DNA of 64,000 bases from Setophaga petechia. Lineage: Eukaryota > Chordata > Aves > Passeriformes > Parulidae. The position numbers were made by a program, and so were the translations under genes. The notes beneath the pieces were generated by a model that was not told the origin of the DNA, made no database searches, and saw only the letters and a list, made by a program, of their open reading frames with translations. The stretch is from assembly GCA_024362935.1 (NCBI GenBank), contig JANCRA010000030.1, forward strand, positions 10,673,953 through 10,737,952. The letters run 5' to 3'. Below are positions 1 to 15,625 of the stretch, in pieces; the stretch's first letter is position 1; every line of letters starts with the position of its first letter.

Positions 1-1802
1 GTCATGCTGCATTTGCAGGACCTTGAGTGCTCTGCTCAGTGAATCTCAAGTCAGAGGGTCTGGGCCTCTGCTGAAGGGGCCTGAGGCACGTGAGGCACGT
101 GCTGGCACTGCTTGGCCATCAGCACCTTGTGCCCAGCAGCTCCAGGGACCCAGTGTGCGCCTGCCCCGTGCCCCCCACAGCCCCTGACAGCTCCTGCAGG
201 CTGTGCCCACCCTGGGCTGCCCACAGCACCTTTCCCCACCCTGGGCTGCCCTGGCTCACACACCTGCTGCTGGCAGCTGCACTGGCACCAGCTTTGGGCA
301 GGCCTGGGCTCCTCCTCGGGACCACACTGACGTGTGACCTGCAGAGAGGAGCTACCACGGTAGCACAAACCAGTCTTGGTTTCAATTTCATTTCCCTTTG
401 GCACAAAGGGGAGTTTCTTAGTCCCGGAGATGCTTTTTTTCCCTCATTATTCTCTGTTAGTCAACCCCAAACCTGAAAAACAAGCAGACAAATTAAACAA
501 GTTGTTTGTCTCCCATTGTCTAACACAGTGAAAACACTGATCTCCCAGGGGTCTGCGTGAGAGCACACAATCTGCAAAGCCCTGGCTGAGAATGTGTCCT
601 GCTTCAATCAAATATTTATCCACTGGACACAAGTGTAACTCTCCAATGAGCAGTATTAATCCTCACAAATCTTTCCTTAGAAATGGCATGCTGGAAAGTT
701 AATAATGTCATGGTTATTAAAATGACTGAACTTCCCTTTAATCATTAGGCCAAAGATGCTTATTAAAGTAAAAGGTAATTAGACTGCTAGGTGCATAATA
801 ATCAGACCCTAAAATGAATTAAAGTCTAATTTGTTGATTCCCCAAATGTAGTCTTTCAGTATATAAAAAAATTCCATGTGTTTCTTCATGTTGAAGTCCC
901 TATAATAATGTGATAGTGTTTTCTGGAAGAAAAATCAGTCGTCTGGTCAAATAAAAGATGCTGACTTGAAAGGTTGATTTTCTCAACAAAATGTGTATTT
1001 ACCCATCAACCTTTGCCACTGTGCTTGAGATTTCCCAGGACAATATACTAACACATGTAATATCACCAGATTGTATAAGTATTCAGAATTTAATTATAGA
1101 AAATACAAATAATCTCTTTGGTCTGCGCAAGCACATAAATACTTGTATGCATTTACTGAAAAAAGAGAAGTTTGTGCTTGTACATACAGACACGTTTTAA
1201 TGCACAGAGGAAGATTACTGATGTTTTCTGTGGGAAGGAGAAATGAGATGACAAAGATTATATTTAATATTATTGCTGGAGCTTCAAAACATTCAAAACA
1301 GTATTCAATAACTGGAATCTATACTATATTGAGTTAGATGGGCTTTGAGATACTTGTGTGATACTTGCTTTATGCTGTTTTGCTGCTGTAGCAGTGCAGG
1401 CAGTAGTACTTGTCTGCAGATAATGCTTCAGGAGAAGCTGAAGTTCAGCTCTGAAGGTGTTTTTATCTGGTGCTGAGATTGGGGCAGGTGAGCACATGGG
1501 ACCAAGAGGTGCTGGAAAAGCACAGAGTGTCTCTGTGCCCAATTCCTGGAAATACTGAAGCATTTTCCGAGTTTCCATCCCCTGATCAGGACCTCAATTA
1601 AAAATTGAAAATATTTTTATGCTTTTGTGGCATTTGATTTAGTCAGAGCACACAGATCTGAGAGAGTATCTTCCTGCCCACAGCTGCTTTAGGTATTCAA
1701 ATAACCATGGGACAATAGTTGAAACTGTTGACTGAAGAGCAGCTCTCAAACATCCTGTTTTCTTAGTGGAACAAGTGCAATTATATATCCTTTTTTCACC
1801 AG
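1..1802 (+). other. LMX1B: LMX1B intron (3' part) upstream of the homeodomain exon
   Basis: No exon is recognisable here. The LIM2-encoding exon that should precede the homeodomain exon is not in the window, so the intron starts to the left of base 1. It ends with a pyrimidine tract and the acceptor AG at 1801-1802. The first 350 bases are C-rich; the apparent reading frames there are low-complexity and unlike any protein I know. Positions 690-850 are AT-rich with many TAAT/ATTA cores and could be regulatory. The intron call is inferred from the exon that follows. Confidence 0.85.
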
Positions 1803-5739
<3,937 letters not shown>

Positions 5740-5891
5740 AAGTAAAGAAAGCTAACAGCCGGCGTGTGGTTAGCCAGTGACTTTTCCAGAGCAGACTCTA
5801 CAGCCATATGTTGCCCAGCTCTTCCTTCACAGTGACTCTGCTGCCTCTGGACTGCAAAGAGCATTTTTTTAGGAAGACTGTCTCTGTTTGC

Positions 5892-5944
5892 ATATATGTG
5901 TATGTATGTACATATATTTTAATACCTACATACATACATATATA
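5892..5944 (+). promoter_or_regulatory. Predicted RNA stem-loop in LMX1B 3' UTR
   Basis: The arms 5893-5910 (TATATGTGTATGTATGTA) and 5927-5944 (TACATACATACATATATA) are reverse complements over 18 positions with a single G-U wobble and a 16-nt AT-rich loop. The arms resemble expanded TGTA/TACA microsatellites, which could have created the hairpin. The left arm also contains UGUA-type Pumilio-like cores. Pairing is read directly from the bases; function is not shown. Confidence 0.6.
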
Positions 5945-6195
5945 GAGAGACAAAACACATCCACCCGTCCCATACCCTTGGTTCCCAGCTGGCGCCAGAC
6001 CACGAGACAAGCACGGAAGGAACAGAAGAACCTGCTCGTCCTCAGCCTTTGATCTGGTTTGGTTTGAGCTCATCATCTTAAAAGGAATGGATTTTGTGGA
6101 AAGCTAGACCTTTTCCTCCTCTCTCTTCTCCTTTCTTTTGGATGTCTAAACTTTTTTTTTAGCCACTGATACTGACATCAGTCAACCGTATGACA

Positions 6196-6201
6196 AATAA
6201 A
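6196..6201 (+). terminator. LMX1B: Proximal candidate poly(A) signal AATAAA
   Basis: This canonical hexamer lies 457 bases after the stop and is followed by T-rich sequence (TTTCTCCTTTTCTT) that could serve as a downstream element. Use would give a short 3' UTR. Confidence 0.4.
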
Positions 6202-7670
6202 TCAAAGAAACTGGAGATTTCTCCTTTTCTTACTGCATGATTCATACTATGTTGTGGATAAATTTCCATTTGAACTGTGAGAAGTTAATGTAAATGTGAC
6301 GTTCAACATTTGTTTCCTTTCTACACTTTTTCTACATAATCTAGATCTGCTCATTAGTTTATAGCCCTTATGCGTGTGATACTGAGGAAACTGGTTAGCA
6401 GTATTTGTGGAAAAAGCCAGTGATTTCGGAGTAAGAAAGGTCTATGACCCTGGAGAGGAGATGCATGTTAGGGGCAGAGGCATTTAGGTTAGTATTGATC
6501 TTAAATAATTAAAACTAAAGGTGCTTACAAGACAGATCTATTTAATTTTTTTCTGAAGTGTGAGATTAAAATATTTACATTTGTTTGTAAGTATTGCAGT
6601 ACCAAATTTCAAGTCTAGACCATGATTGGCAAAGAAGTGTTTTTCATTCTGTTCTGTTTATTTGTTTTGCATGAGGCATAAATGTGCTCTTCTTTATTGT
6701 CCATCTGGAATAATTAAGCACTCCTTTAGTTACCTTGCCTCAGCAAGAATCAAGGATACACAGTTCTAGCTGAAACATCAGAAGTCCTGAAATGTGCACC
6801 AGCCAGGAACAACAAACTGTGAAACAAATGGCAATGGGAAGTTCAGGTATGTTGAGCTGAAATGTTAGCAGGGCCTGAAATCCCCCCTGCCAGGACTCCT
6901 GGCTGTGGTGCCAGCTGAGTGAGCAGGGTGAGCTCTGCAAGGACAGCCGCACCGACAAAGGGGGGGCCCAGCTGACGTCTGTCTCTGACGCTGAAGTTTA
7001 AGCATATGTCATATAGATTTTTGTAGGGCATAACATATCATAAATAATAATAGTATAGCTATAAATATTGCCTGGTGATAATTATAATGTGGAGAAGCAG
7101 ACAAGTACAGTCATGGCTCTCAGTAGAGAAAACTTCGTGGGGAATATTTGCCAGGGTAATATCAGTAATTATAGGGTGTGTTCAAAATAGAGCTCATGGG
7201 GAAAGATTGGCAGGATAGGCACTTTCTTAAATAAATACCTTTAATATATTGACCATAATAGCTGAAAAACAAGTCCAAAGCTCTGGTTAATCTAACTCCT
7301 GCAGGCTGAGGACTGGTACCAGGCCAGCATCGCAGTGTCCCTGTGGGGCTTGGCATCTCCTGTGGGAGCGTGGGGCTCCCACGGAGGGGGAGGCAGAGCA
7401 GGACCCCTGTAGCCTCAGCCCCCGGGGGGAGCAGCCTCGGGGGGTCCTGCTGGGAGCCCCGCAGCAGCGGATGGGGACAGGCCCCACTGGGGCTCCGGGG
7501 GCACGGGTGGGAAGGGCAGGGTGATGGGTCCAAGGGAAAAAATACCATTTTCCCCCAGCATGGAGTGTGCACTGAGCGTGGTGGACGTTTCTTGAGAAAG
7601 CCAAGTTTTATCTGCAGTGTAAGTGCATAGGTTCTCACTCTGGAGAGGATGAGAGCACCGTGGGTGAGGC

Positions 7671-8217
7671 TCTGTGTGTGTGTGTGTCTGTGTGTGTGTG
7701 TGTCTGTATGTCTGTGTGTGTCTGTATGTCTGTGTGTGTCTGTGTGTGCCTGTGTGTGTGTGTGTCTGTATGTCTGTGCGTGTCTGTATGTCTGTGTGTG
7801 TCTGTGTGTGCGTGTCTGTGTGTCTGTGCGTGTCTGTATGTCTGTGTGTGCCTGTGTGTGTACATGAGTATGTCTGTGTGTGCCTCTGTGTGTGTGTGCC
7901 TGTGTGTGTGCGTGTCTGTATGTCTGTGTGTGTCTGTGTGTGCGTGTGCCTGCGTGTGTACATGTGTATGTCTGTGTGCGTGTGTCTGTGTGTCCATGTG
8001 TGTGTCTGTGTGTATGTCTCTGTGTCTGTGCGTCCATGTGTGTGTCTGTGTGTCCATGTGTGTGTCTGTGTGTCCATGTGTGTGTGTCTGTGTGTCTGTG
8101 TGTCCATGTGTGTGTCTCTGTGTCCATGTGTGTGTCTGTGTGTCTGTGTGTGTGTCTGTGTGTCTGTGTGTCCATGTGTGTGTCTGTGTGTCCATGTGTG
8201 TGTCTGTGTGTCTGTGT
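7671..8217. repeat. GT-rich compound minisatellite
   Basis: There are about 547 bases of almost pure TGTG, TGTC and TGTA. The left half (to about 7975) mixes TGTCTGTATG and TGCGTGTCTG blocks. The right half (about 7986-8215) settles into a roughly 18-bp unit, TGTCCATGTGTGTGTCTG, with slippage. The strand bias makes every frame long and open: the minus strand reads as His/Thr/Asp repeats and the plus strand as Cys/Val/Ser repeats. Neither is credible protein. Long alternating purine-pyrimidine runs can adopt Z-DNA. It sits inside the inferred long LMX1B 3' UTR. Confidence 0.97.
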
Positions 8218-8349
8218 CCCTGAGTGCAGGGGGCAGAGCTCAGTCCAAGGACCATCCTCCCACTGCTTGAGGTGCAGAGCCCCTGTGTCCCACACACAGC
8301 CTCGGTCAGGAAAGGGACTGGTGGCTCTGCAAGGCTTCCAGGGGACTTT

Positions 8350-8350
<1 letters not shown>

Positions 8351-8388
<38 letters not shown>
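8351..8388. repeat. (CTGTCC)6 hexamer microsatellite
   Basis: Six exact tandem CTGTCC units are followed by CTGG. It lies 130 bases after the GT minisatellite. As a reverse complement it reads GGACAG repeated. Confidence 0.97.
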
Positions 8389-8389
<1 letters not shown>

Positions 8390-11059
8390 GTTGCTGCCAT
8401 CCCCAGGGAGGTGGGTTTGTTGTGGCCATGTGCTTTGCCTAGTGACCATTCCCTGCTTTCTGGCAAGGATGTGGTTTCAACTGAGCATTGTGAGCCCCTG
8501 GATATATTTTGAAGTGGAAAAGACTTTCTTTTCTTACCCATCCTGTTCAAGTGTTTTACCCTTTCTTTGTGTATCAAAATAACAATTTCCTTTCTCTCTG
8601 CATGATAGCAAACATCTATAAAGAACTCAGGTGATCCTCACTGCTTGCAGGGCAGAAGCAAGCAGGTTTCATATGGCACATGTAAACATGTCATTTGTCA
8701 CCACCGACCTCAATGGAGTCATCGTTTCCCTCTCCTCCCCTCGGCTGTGCTCCTTCACAGTCATAGAAAAGCCTCTCAGATGCACCAGTTTGTAGACTCC
8801 TCACACAAGCACAGCCTTGCTTCATATCTCATTACTGGTAGGATCAAAATGGCATTTTTGGTGTTTACAGGGACTTAAATGAGAACTATAACATGACCTA
8901 CAGTTTGGAGAACTGCCTTGTCCCAACTCTACCTCTGCATCTGGGATGGATGTTGAAAAATAATCCATATCCAAGGAAAAAATCAGACATCCCATTTTAT
9001 AGCTGAAGTATAATTCTTTGCCGATTTTTTGGATGACTGTTTGCCACCTTTTTGTTTTCATGCTTGTACATACTATCTCCTCTCCCTTGGTGTGTTGTAT
9101 GATGATGCCTTAGCTGTTTGTTGCCCCACGTTCTGCCACCCTTGGAGCCACACACACACTCACTCAGGCCCTTGGCATGTGTAACATTCTCCATGCCACG
9201 GTGGGCTGCTGCTGGCCAGGGAAGGAATGCACAGGCAAGGATTTCCAGTGGGCCTGCAATAGCTGGCAAAGGCCAAAGTTCATTAAAGCAAAATAAATGT
9301 CACTTTCTTTTTGTGGAATAAATTATCCTACTGGAGTGTGATCATTGTGGTTTTAACCTGGGACCTTGCAGTAAAAGATTATACAGCAACCTCTGACCTC
9401 TTTGATTTCTGCTTTACTCTTCTGTTGTCAAGGGAATGCCCCTGATCAGGTGAAAGTAAAATGTTTAATGGGCCATATCACAGTAATACCTTACATTGAG
9501 TCAAATTGATAAACTCTTGCCAAAAATTCTTAGCATCTGGCACTTCCACGGAAACCACAAACAATGATTGCACATATGGGAGCTCAAAGGCTAGAGGTCA
9601 TGACAGCAGTTTATTACATGCACCTTACAGTGATCATTTTCCCTAGGAAATTAACCCCTCTCTAACAGAAACGCATCAAGTGAGCTCTTCACAGTATTTC
9701 CATCATATTGTTTTGGCTAATCAAGGAATAAGTGTGCAGCTAAAGTGGTGACAAGATGCAATTAAGTAAAAGATGATTGATTAGGTTTCAGTGTGCTTAA
9801 TAATGTATAAAAAAGATGATTGTGAGATCAGAATGAATATGCTGGGTATGAGCTCAGAGGTCCTTCTTGTGCAGCTGCAGGTCTGTGAGGGTGGCAGAGG
9901 GCTCCCAGCACCCTGAGCAGTCCCTGAGCTGCCTGGTGTGGGTGCCAGCTGGGCTCTGGGGTGCAGCAGCACCTTCCCTTGGCGTGGCTGGCTGCCGAGG
10001 GCATGGCTCGGGCTGTGCTGCTCCTCCAGACCCTCCTCATCACTGCCCTGGGGAGCAGCCCTGGGGCTGGTGGCAGACATTTCACAGGCACAATACTGAA
10101 GATGTTGATGTAAATAAATGGTGGTGGTTACACTCACTTACATTGAAACATCATCCTGGGTGTTTTGATCTCCCTTTCTTCTTTAAACTCTGTCATCAAA
10201 AACATCCAGATCACTTGGCTCAGGGTGGATTTTTCAAATCCACCCTGCAGAACTCAGATGATCATTGCCAGGTCCTTTGAAAGGTCATTGCTCAGCTGGC
10301 ATGCTGTGCATCATGTCATGGGGAAGGTCCTTCATGCCAGCAAACCTTCCAGAGATGATGTGAACCCACTTCCCTCTTCCTACTGTGCTCAGGACTCCCT
10401 TCCAGTTTCCTTAAGGGTCAGAGGTATATACCTGCCCCAGGTACTCCAGTGAACCCGGCTCTGGGATGCTGCTGGGATGCTGCAAGCTGGGCTTTACAAG
10501 AGCACCTCTATGAACCGTGTCATAAGAACTCTGGTTCTCTCTGAAGGTCACTAGAAATGAACAGCAGAATCATGAGGAAGGGAAGGATTCTCACAAGCTG
10601 GAGCTGGGTCACAGCAGTGAAAGGACAGAGGCAGCTGAAGCACAGCACGGCCGTGGGAGCTGGAGCCACAGCACCCCGAGTGCCAGTGCTCCGGATCGTG
10701 CTCCACACAGCCCCATGCCCACCCACCCACCAGTCTGTGACCAGGAGCTGCTCCCTAGCGGGCAGCTCCCTCCAGAGCCCCCTCCCACGGCCTGGGGGCA
10801 CAGGGCAGCCGCAGGGCCAGCTCTTCAGGGCCAGTGCTCCCTGCTTAGGGACATGCTTGGGCATCTGCTTGCCTGAAGTGTTTTGGCTTTGGGGGCTTTC
10901 AAGGCGGTCTTGCTGTCCGAGGCCGATCTGACTGCGCTGGTGGCTGTTTCCCTCCTGCTGGCTGCAGCCTGCATCACCTTGGCTTGGTGCACTCTGTTCT
11001 GTTCAGCAGCGGTTGTGAAGGGGCTGCCAGATACTTTGCATTGGGAACTCTGTTTTTAG

Positions 11060-11370
11060 GTGAACACCCTATTTTTTAGCTGTGTATGGCTGTATTACTT
11101 GTATATTTATATATTCTGTATTTATGTTATCGAAATGTAGTATTTTGTAGCTGTCTGTTACAATTTGTTTAACTTGTAAAAAATATGACTGTGCTCTCTC
11201 ATACTTAACCAGCTCCTTTCACTGTAGATTCGCTGCTCCTTTCCCTCCGTGTCGGAAACAAACCACCATAATGTATGTAGATTGGAATTTTTTCTTTATT
11301 TAATTATTTGTCATTATTAAATTATTTATTAGTGTTTTTAATTTTCATTTCACTTCAATTTTTTTCCTGC
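11060..11370 (+). promoter_or_regulatory. AU-rich block near distal end of the presumed 3' UTR
   Basis: This is a dense T/A stretch with repeated ATTTA and TTATTTA cores around 11105-11130 and 11297-11335, the pattern of AU-rich elements that control mRNA stability. It lies just upstream of the distal AATAAA at 11517. Its role is inferred. Confidence 0.4.
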
Positions 11371-11432
11371 CACCATTGCTGGCAGCTAAGATCCATGTTT
11401 CTCATGCATCACGTTCCTTCCCACGTGCACGT

Positions 11433-11454
11433 ACACACACACACACACACACAC
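11433..11454. repeat. (AC)11 microsatellite
   Basis: A perfect AC dinucleotide run is directly visible, flanked by CACGTGCACGT and AGAGTATAAA. Confidence 0.95.
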
Positions 11455-11516
11455 AGAGTATAAACAAAAACACAAAAAGAAAAATAAGAGAGAGATTACA
11501 CATCAGTATATTTGTA

Positions 11517-11522
11517 AATAAA
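11517..11522 (+). terminator. LMX1B: Distal candidate poly(A) signal AATAAA
   Basis: The hexamer occurs in TTTGTAAATAAAAGCAAC, followed about 30-50 bases later by T-rich sequence (TTTCTCTCAG, TTCTTTCTTTG). With the AU-rich block before it, this is the best candidate for the true 3' end of LMX1B mRNA. Confidence 0.5.
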
Positions 11523-11545
11523 AGCAACCTGTAAACTAAGCAGGA

Positions 11546-14500
11546 CTTTCTCTCAGTGTGCAGTTCTTTCTTTGCTTTAGCAGACTGAGAGTGTGTTCTC
11601 TGTGTCCGGGGGCTGGCAGCAGTGTTCTGGAGAAGCCAGGGACAGCTGGGCTGGAGCCCAGGCTGCCTGGTGGAGGGACACAGCAAGGGTGATGGCAGAG
11701 GCTCCTTTTGCACTGGTTTTTGGCCTCTGAAGGTTGAGAGCTGTTCTGCAGGGATGGTGACAGACTTTTACACATCCTGGCTCCTCCGGCTACAGGGAGC
11801 CAGCCCAGACCCGGCCCCTGCAGAGGAGATGCTCCGTGGTGATTTCAGAGACCCAGTGTGATCTTCCCTGTGCACAGCACATGCAAGGGCAGCCTCATGC
11901 TAAAGCAGACAAAGTGTGTAAGTATAAGCAATGGGTTATAAAGTATCCATCCAGTAATGACAAATTTGAGGCTAATATAAAATGATAGATACTTGCTGGT
12001 GTCTCTTGGACCATGTAAACATAAACATGGAGCCTCAGCTGAGGTTTGATCTGGTCATATCTGATTACTCACTGCTATTCCTTAGGTCCAGAAACACGCC
12101 ATTTCTTTTCTATGTCTTGGACACTAAATCACAATTTCTATTGTTTAATAAAAAAATCAAAGCATGCAGTTTTACAGATAACCTGGTATCACTAAATGGG
12201 ACAGCCCCATTTCCACCCTCCCATGCCACTTCAGCACATCCTGTAGCCCTTGTGCAGCAAGGTGGGCACCCCTGGAGAAACAGGCTATTCCCCAGCCCCG
12301 GCAGGCCCTGCCCAGGGGTGTATGCCAGGGCCAGGCTGCTGGCACCGAGTCTGCCCCACTGCAGTTTGCACATCGCACAGGCGACATCACAAAGGGTGTG
12401 ACACATCAGGAGGTGCTATCTCAGGGACATAATAAAAATCAGTTTAAAAGTTTTTCCCCCTGTTTTGTTCTTAAAGGTCCACAATGTAACTGCTGAGCAC
12501 AGATCTCCCTGCTCGAGCTCTCCCCAAGGTAAGGGAGGAGGCAAGCCCCGAGTCCCACCCGAGGACTGGATCAATAAAGCATTTCTGCTCCTAGTTTCAT
12601 TCCCTCTTGCTTCCCAGCTCCAAACTGCATCATCCTGTCCCACTCACGCTGGTTATTGGTGGAATGTCACTGAGGAAAAATGAATTGCCATTAGCAATTG
12701 GATTCACCTAAGCCAGAATTAGCTACTCAAATATTCATGCTCTGTGTGTATCTAATATTCATGAAGGAAGAATTAGAGTTGCCTGTAGCCATTTTTGAAT
12801 CTCCCCCCAAAAATAGGTGAAAGGGATCACAAAAAAAAGGGAGGAAAAAAAAGATGAATACGTTTGGGGCTTGGTGTTGTGCATTGTTTGTGTTCCGTTT
12901 CTCTTTGGTGTCAGTGAAACAGAATGGAGGCTGATTTATTGCCACAGCTGTAGCGAACAAAAGAAGAAGAGACCAGGGAAATGGCTAGAGGTAAAAATGC
13001 CGGTGCAAGGGGCTAAAGGCCTGCACCTGGGTACTGCTTCCCATGCAGCCTCCCCCGCCTTGGAGCACCTTGTAAAATCAGATTATCTGCTGGACACAGG
13101 AGTTCAAACAGCCCTTCAAAAGATTTGTCTTAATAATTGCTGCCTTATCTTAACTTCTGGGTTTTTATCAGCCAAACTGCAGCTGGGAGGCAGATCCTGA
13201 GGATAAGGTTCTGTCACTCTTAATTATTATTACCTCTTATAATGAAAACGCATTTGTTCATCCTCCCGTGCACTTGGAAGTGGTGTAACAAATGAATGTC
13301 TAGTGTTTTATTAGTAATTTTAATAACATAAAAGAACTATTATGAATATGGCCCCGCTGTATAAATGATTGTACATCAAATACTATGAAATAGATGGCAT
13401 ACTTACTTCTCATTTATATATATTCAAATATAAACCAATTATTCAGTAAGAATGAAACACATTTTTATGTCCTCAGAAAACCTTTCTTTCCTGAAAACCA
13501 AATTTTGCAGTTAAGATGCTGTAGGGCTATTTTCCATCACAGAAAGAACATGATAATTAGCCCCAGAACCAGCAGGTACATTCTGAAATGAGGTGATAGA
13601 AATGCTATTTCTTTGTTTACTTTTGATGGGAAAATGAAACAATTCTCTCTGAAAGCTTACTAATGAATTTGGCCTGCAGTATTTGTCAAAGCCACAGCCA
13701 CCATTTGCAGTCTTCAGCTGGTTTTTCTCATACTTCAAGAACTAAAGATGAATCACTTGGATAAAATAAGGGCATGGTGTCAGTTGTAAGTGTGAATACC
13801 TTAAATTCAGAACTGATCTGCACATCTCCTTGGCCTGCAGCTCCTTGCACAGGTCTGATGGTTCTCACCAGCCATGGCCAGGGCTGGATGCTTTTACCAC
13901 AGAAAGCTCAGCATGGCTTTTGCAGTATCACCTGGTGAGCCAGGCTCAGTATTGGACATGGCCAAAGCTGCATCCCAAACTGCAAAGAAAATAAAAGTGG
14001 AGAATTACATAAAGCACGATATGAACTAGAGCAATGCACATTTCACTGCGCCGAATGACGAGAGAGTCTTTGCTCTGCCATCTGGACTTTCACTGTCTTG
14101 ACCTTTAGTTAGCAAGAGGCTATCACATTCTCTCATCTTTAGCCAAAATATGGAAGTGAAGTGATGTTTTTGTATGCCTTTGGGATGGTGCATCCGCAGG
14201 GAATTGTGCAGGGGTCTAACACGACATCTGCTCACCCCAAAATCTTCTTGCCATCCCTTGTACTGACTGACTGGCAGAGAGGGCAGATCCAGTTCCTAGA
14301 AGCAGCAGGTAATGAGGGTTTGATCAGACCCTGGCAGAGTCAGATGATGTCCAAAGCAAAAGAGAGTCAAGACAGGCAGATAAGAGCAATTTTTTATGGC
14401 AAACCTTTAGCAGCTGACAGGAGGGACAGGCTGGAGCTATACACAAGGCACAGGAGCCTGGCTGAAATCTCTCACGTCATCCATCAGTGACAGAAATTTT

Positions 14501-15123
14501 TGTCATTGTCATGTGCTTGTGTGCTCCTCCCCTTCCAAACAAATCTTTCCATATGCTGTGATATTTTACTTTCAAACAAGCTTGGGTAGAATTCACCTGG
14601 TTTTGTCAGAGTTGAGCCATTTTCCCATTCAAATTACTGTGGAAAAGAGTAGAGCACTGAAGGGTTCCTTACAGCTTTCTACCTGAAATGCTACTTCCTG
14701 AATAAACAATCAACCTCATTTGGAGCTCAACACAGCTCTTCTCCAAATTATTTGTAGCTCTTTTGCTCCCTCAGTTCAGTGTTCAAGACAATGCTTTGGC
14801 ATACTGCCTCCTCCCTTCAGGTGATGGGGCCCAGGGAGCACAAGCAGGGAGCTGGAAATGAAGGTGAGGGAGACCTGGTGCACAGAGGAGCAGAACTGAT
14901 CATGCATTGATGGCCACCTCTGTTCACGACATTTTGGGCTGAGTCTGGGGAGAGCATCTCTATGCTTTGTGACCTGGCTGTAACCAGACACGGACCCTTT
15001 CAGCCATGAACTTCTCTGACCCAGCTGCGGGGACAAGTCCTGTCCATCTTTTCCCCAGAGCAGTGGGAGAGCACAGGCTGCTGCTCTGGCTCTGCCGCTT
15101 CTGCAACGATGTGGGTCACAGAG
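11546..15123. other. Intergenic sequence, no gene seen
   Basis: I find no open frame with recognisable domains, no splice pattern and no repeat family. Within it, 12650-13400 is AT-rich with clustered TAAT, ATTA, CTTATC and AACAAAAG motifs and looks like possible conserved regulatory DNA. The rest is unremarkable. Confidence 0.6.
12650..13400. promoter_or_regulatory. Candidate conserved noncoding element(s)
   Basis: The block alternates AT-rich runs carrying homeodomain-type TAATTA/TTAATTATTATTA cores, GATA-type CTTATC/AGATTATC and SOX-like AACAAAAG with short non-repetitive GC segments, and has no long open frames. This composition is typical of enhancers near developmental genes. Only motif clustering is seen; conservation was not tested. 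Confidence 0.25.
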
Positions 15124-15222
15124 TTTTGGGTTGGGGGTTTTTTTTGGTGGTTTTGTTTTGTTTTGGGGGGGGGGGTTTGTTTGTTTGTTTGTTTTGTTTT
15201 TTGTTTTTTGGGGTTTTTTTTT
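15124..15222. repeat. G/T strand-biased low-complexity tract with G11
   Basis: The plus strand is essentially only G and T for about 100 bases: several G runs (GGG, GGGGG, an 11-G run at 15165-15175, GGGG) separated by T runs and TTTG repeats (TTTGTTTG). It creates a long Lys/Pro/Asn-rich minus-strand open frame that is not a gene. The spaced G runs could form a G-quadruplex. Confidence 0.93.
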
Positions 15223-15429
15223 GGAAGGTGTTTCACAGTGAGCCATGTGTATTATTAAAATGAGGAACATGGGATGCGAAATGCCTTTTCCTTCTGAACA
15301 CCCCTTCTGTAATTTGCTGCTCTTCTCCCCTTCCCCAGGGAGCGCGTCAGGGCGGTGTGCGATGGTTGGGAGCTGCACGCCCGCACACAGCCAAGGCGTC
15401 CCCACCACATCCCCGCGGGTGCTAGCACC

Positions 15430-15625
15430 TCTCAGGCAGGCTTAATTTGCTCCTTTGTTCAACGGGTAACGAGTAAACCGGTGTCCAGCAGCACACAATG
15501 AGTTACTCCTGATCAGATTACCCGAGATCCGTCCCATCTGGGGCATCCCATCACACCTGTGTTGTCAGATTAGTGGCGATAAGGAGCCGCTGATAAGCCT
15601 TGCACTGAAGGGCTCTCCGGGAACC
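15430..15625. promoter_or_regulatory. GATA-motif-rich segment upstream of CpG island
   Basis: The segment contains CAGATTACC, GGCGATAAGG, CTGATAAGCC and paired CTGATCAG-type sites in non-repetitive sequence with retained CpG. This could be part of the same regulatory region as the adjacent CpG island. The call is by motif only. Confidence 0.25.

Larger units (their letters stand above)
5740..11545 (+). other. LMX1B: LMX1B 3' untranslated region (proximal certain, distal extent inferred)
   Basis: UTR sequence begins directly after the stop. Candidate poly(A) signals AATAAA occur at 6196, in several intermediate places (7229, 9290, 9320 and 10111 regions) and at 11517. The last lies after an AU-rich block (11060-11370, with repeated ATTTA) that looks like the end of a long vertebrate 3' UTR. 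Human LMX1B also has a terminal exon of several kilobases, as I recall it. If the distal site is used, the UTR is about 5.8 kb and carries the hairpin, GT minisatellite, hexamer tract and (AC)n run listed separately. Open frames inside it are not protein-like. Confidence 0.6.

Noticed and set aside
7660..8270. Plus-strand Cys/Val frames resembling keratin-like repeats
   Set aside because: Same GT repeat read in other frames; pure low complexity.
7162..8577. 471-codon minus-strand frame rich in His/Thr/Asp
   Set aside because: It is produced entirely by the GT-rich minisatellite and hexamer repeats; the flanking parts show no protein family.
14776..15408. 210-codon minus-strand frame with Lys/Pro/Asn-rich centre
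   Set aside because: The centre is the G/T low-complexity tract; no domain on either side.
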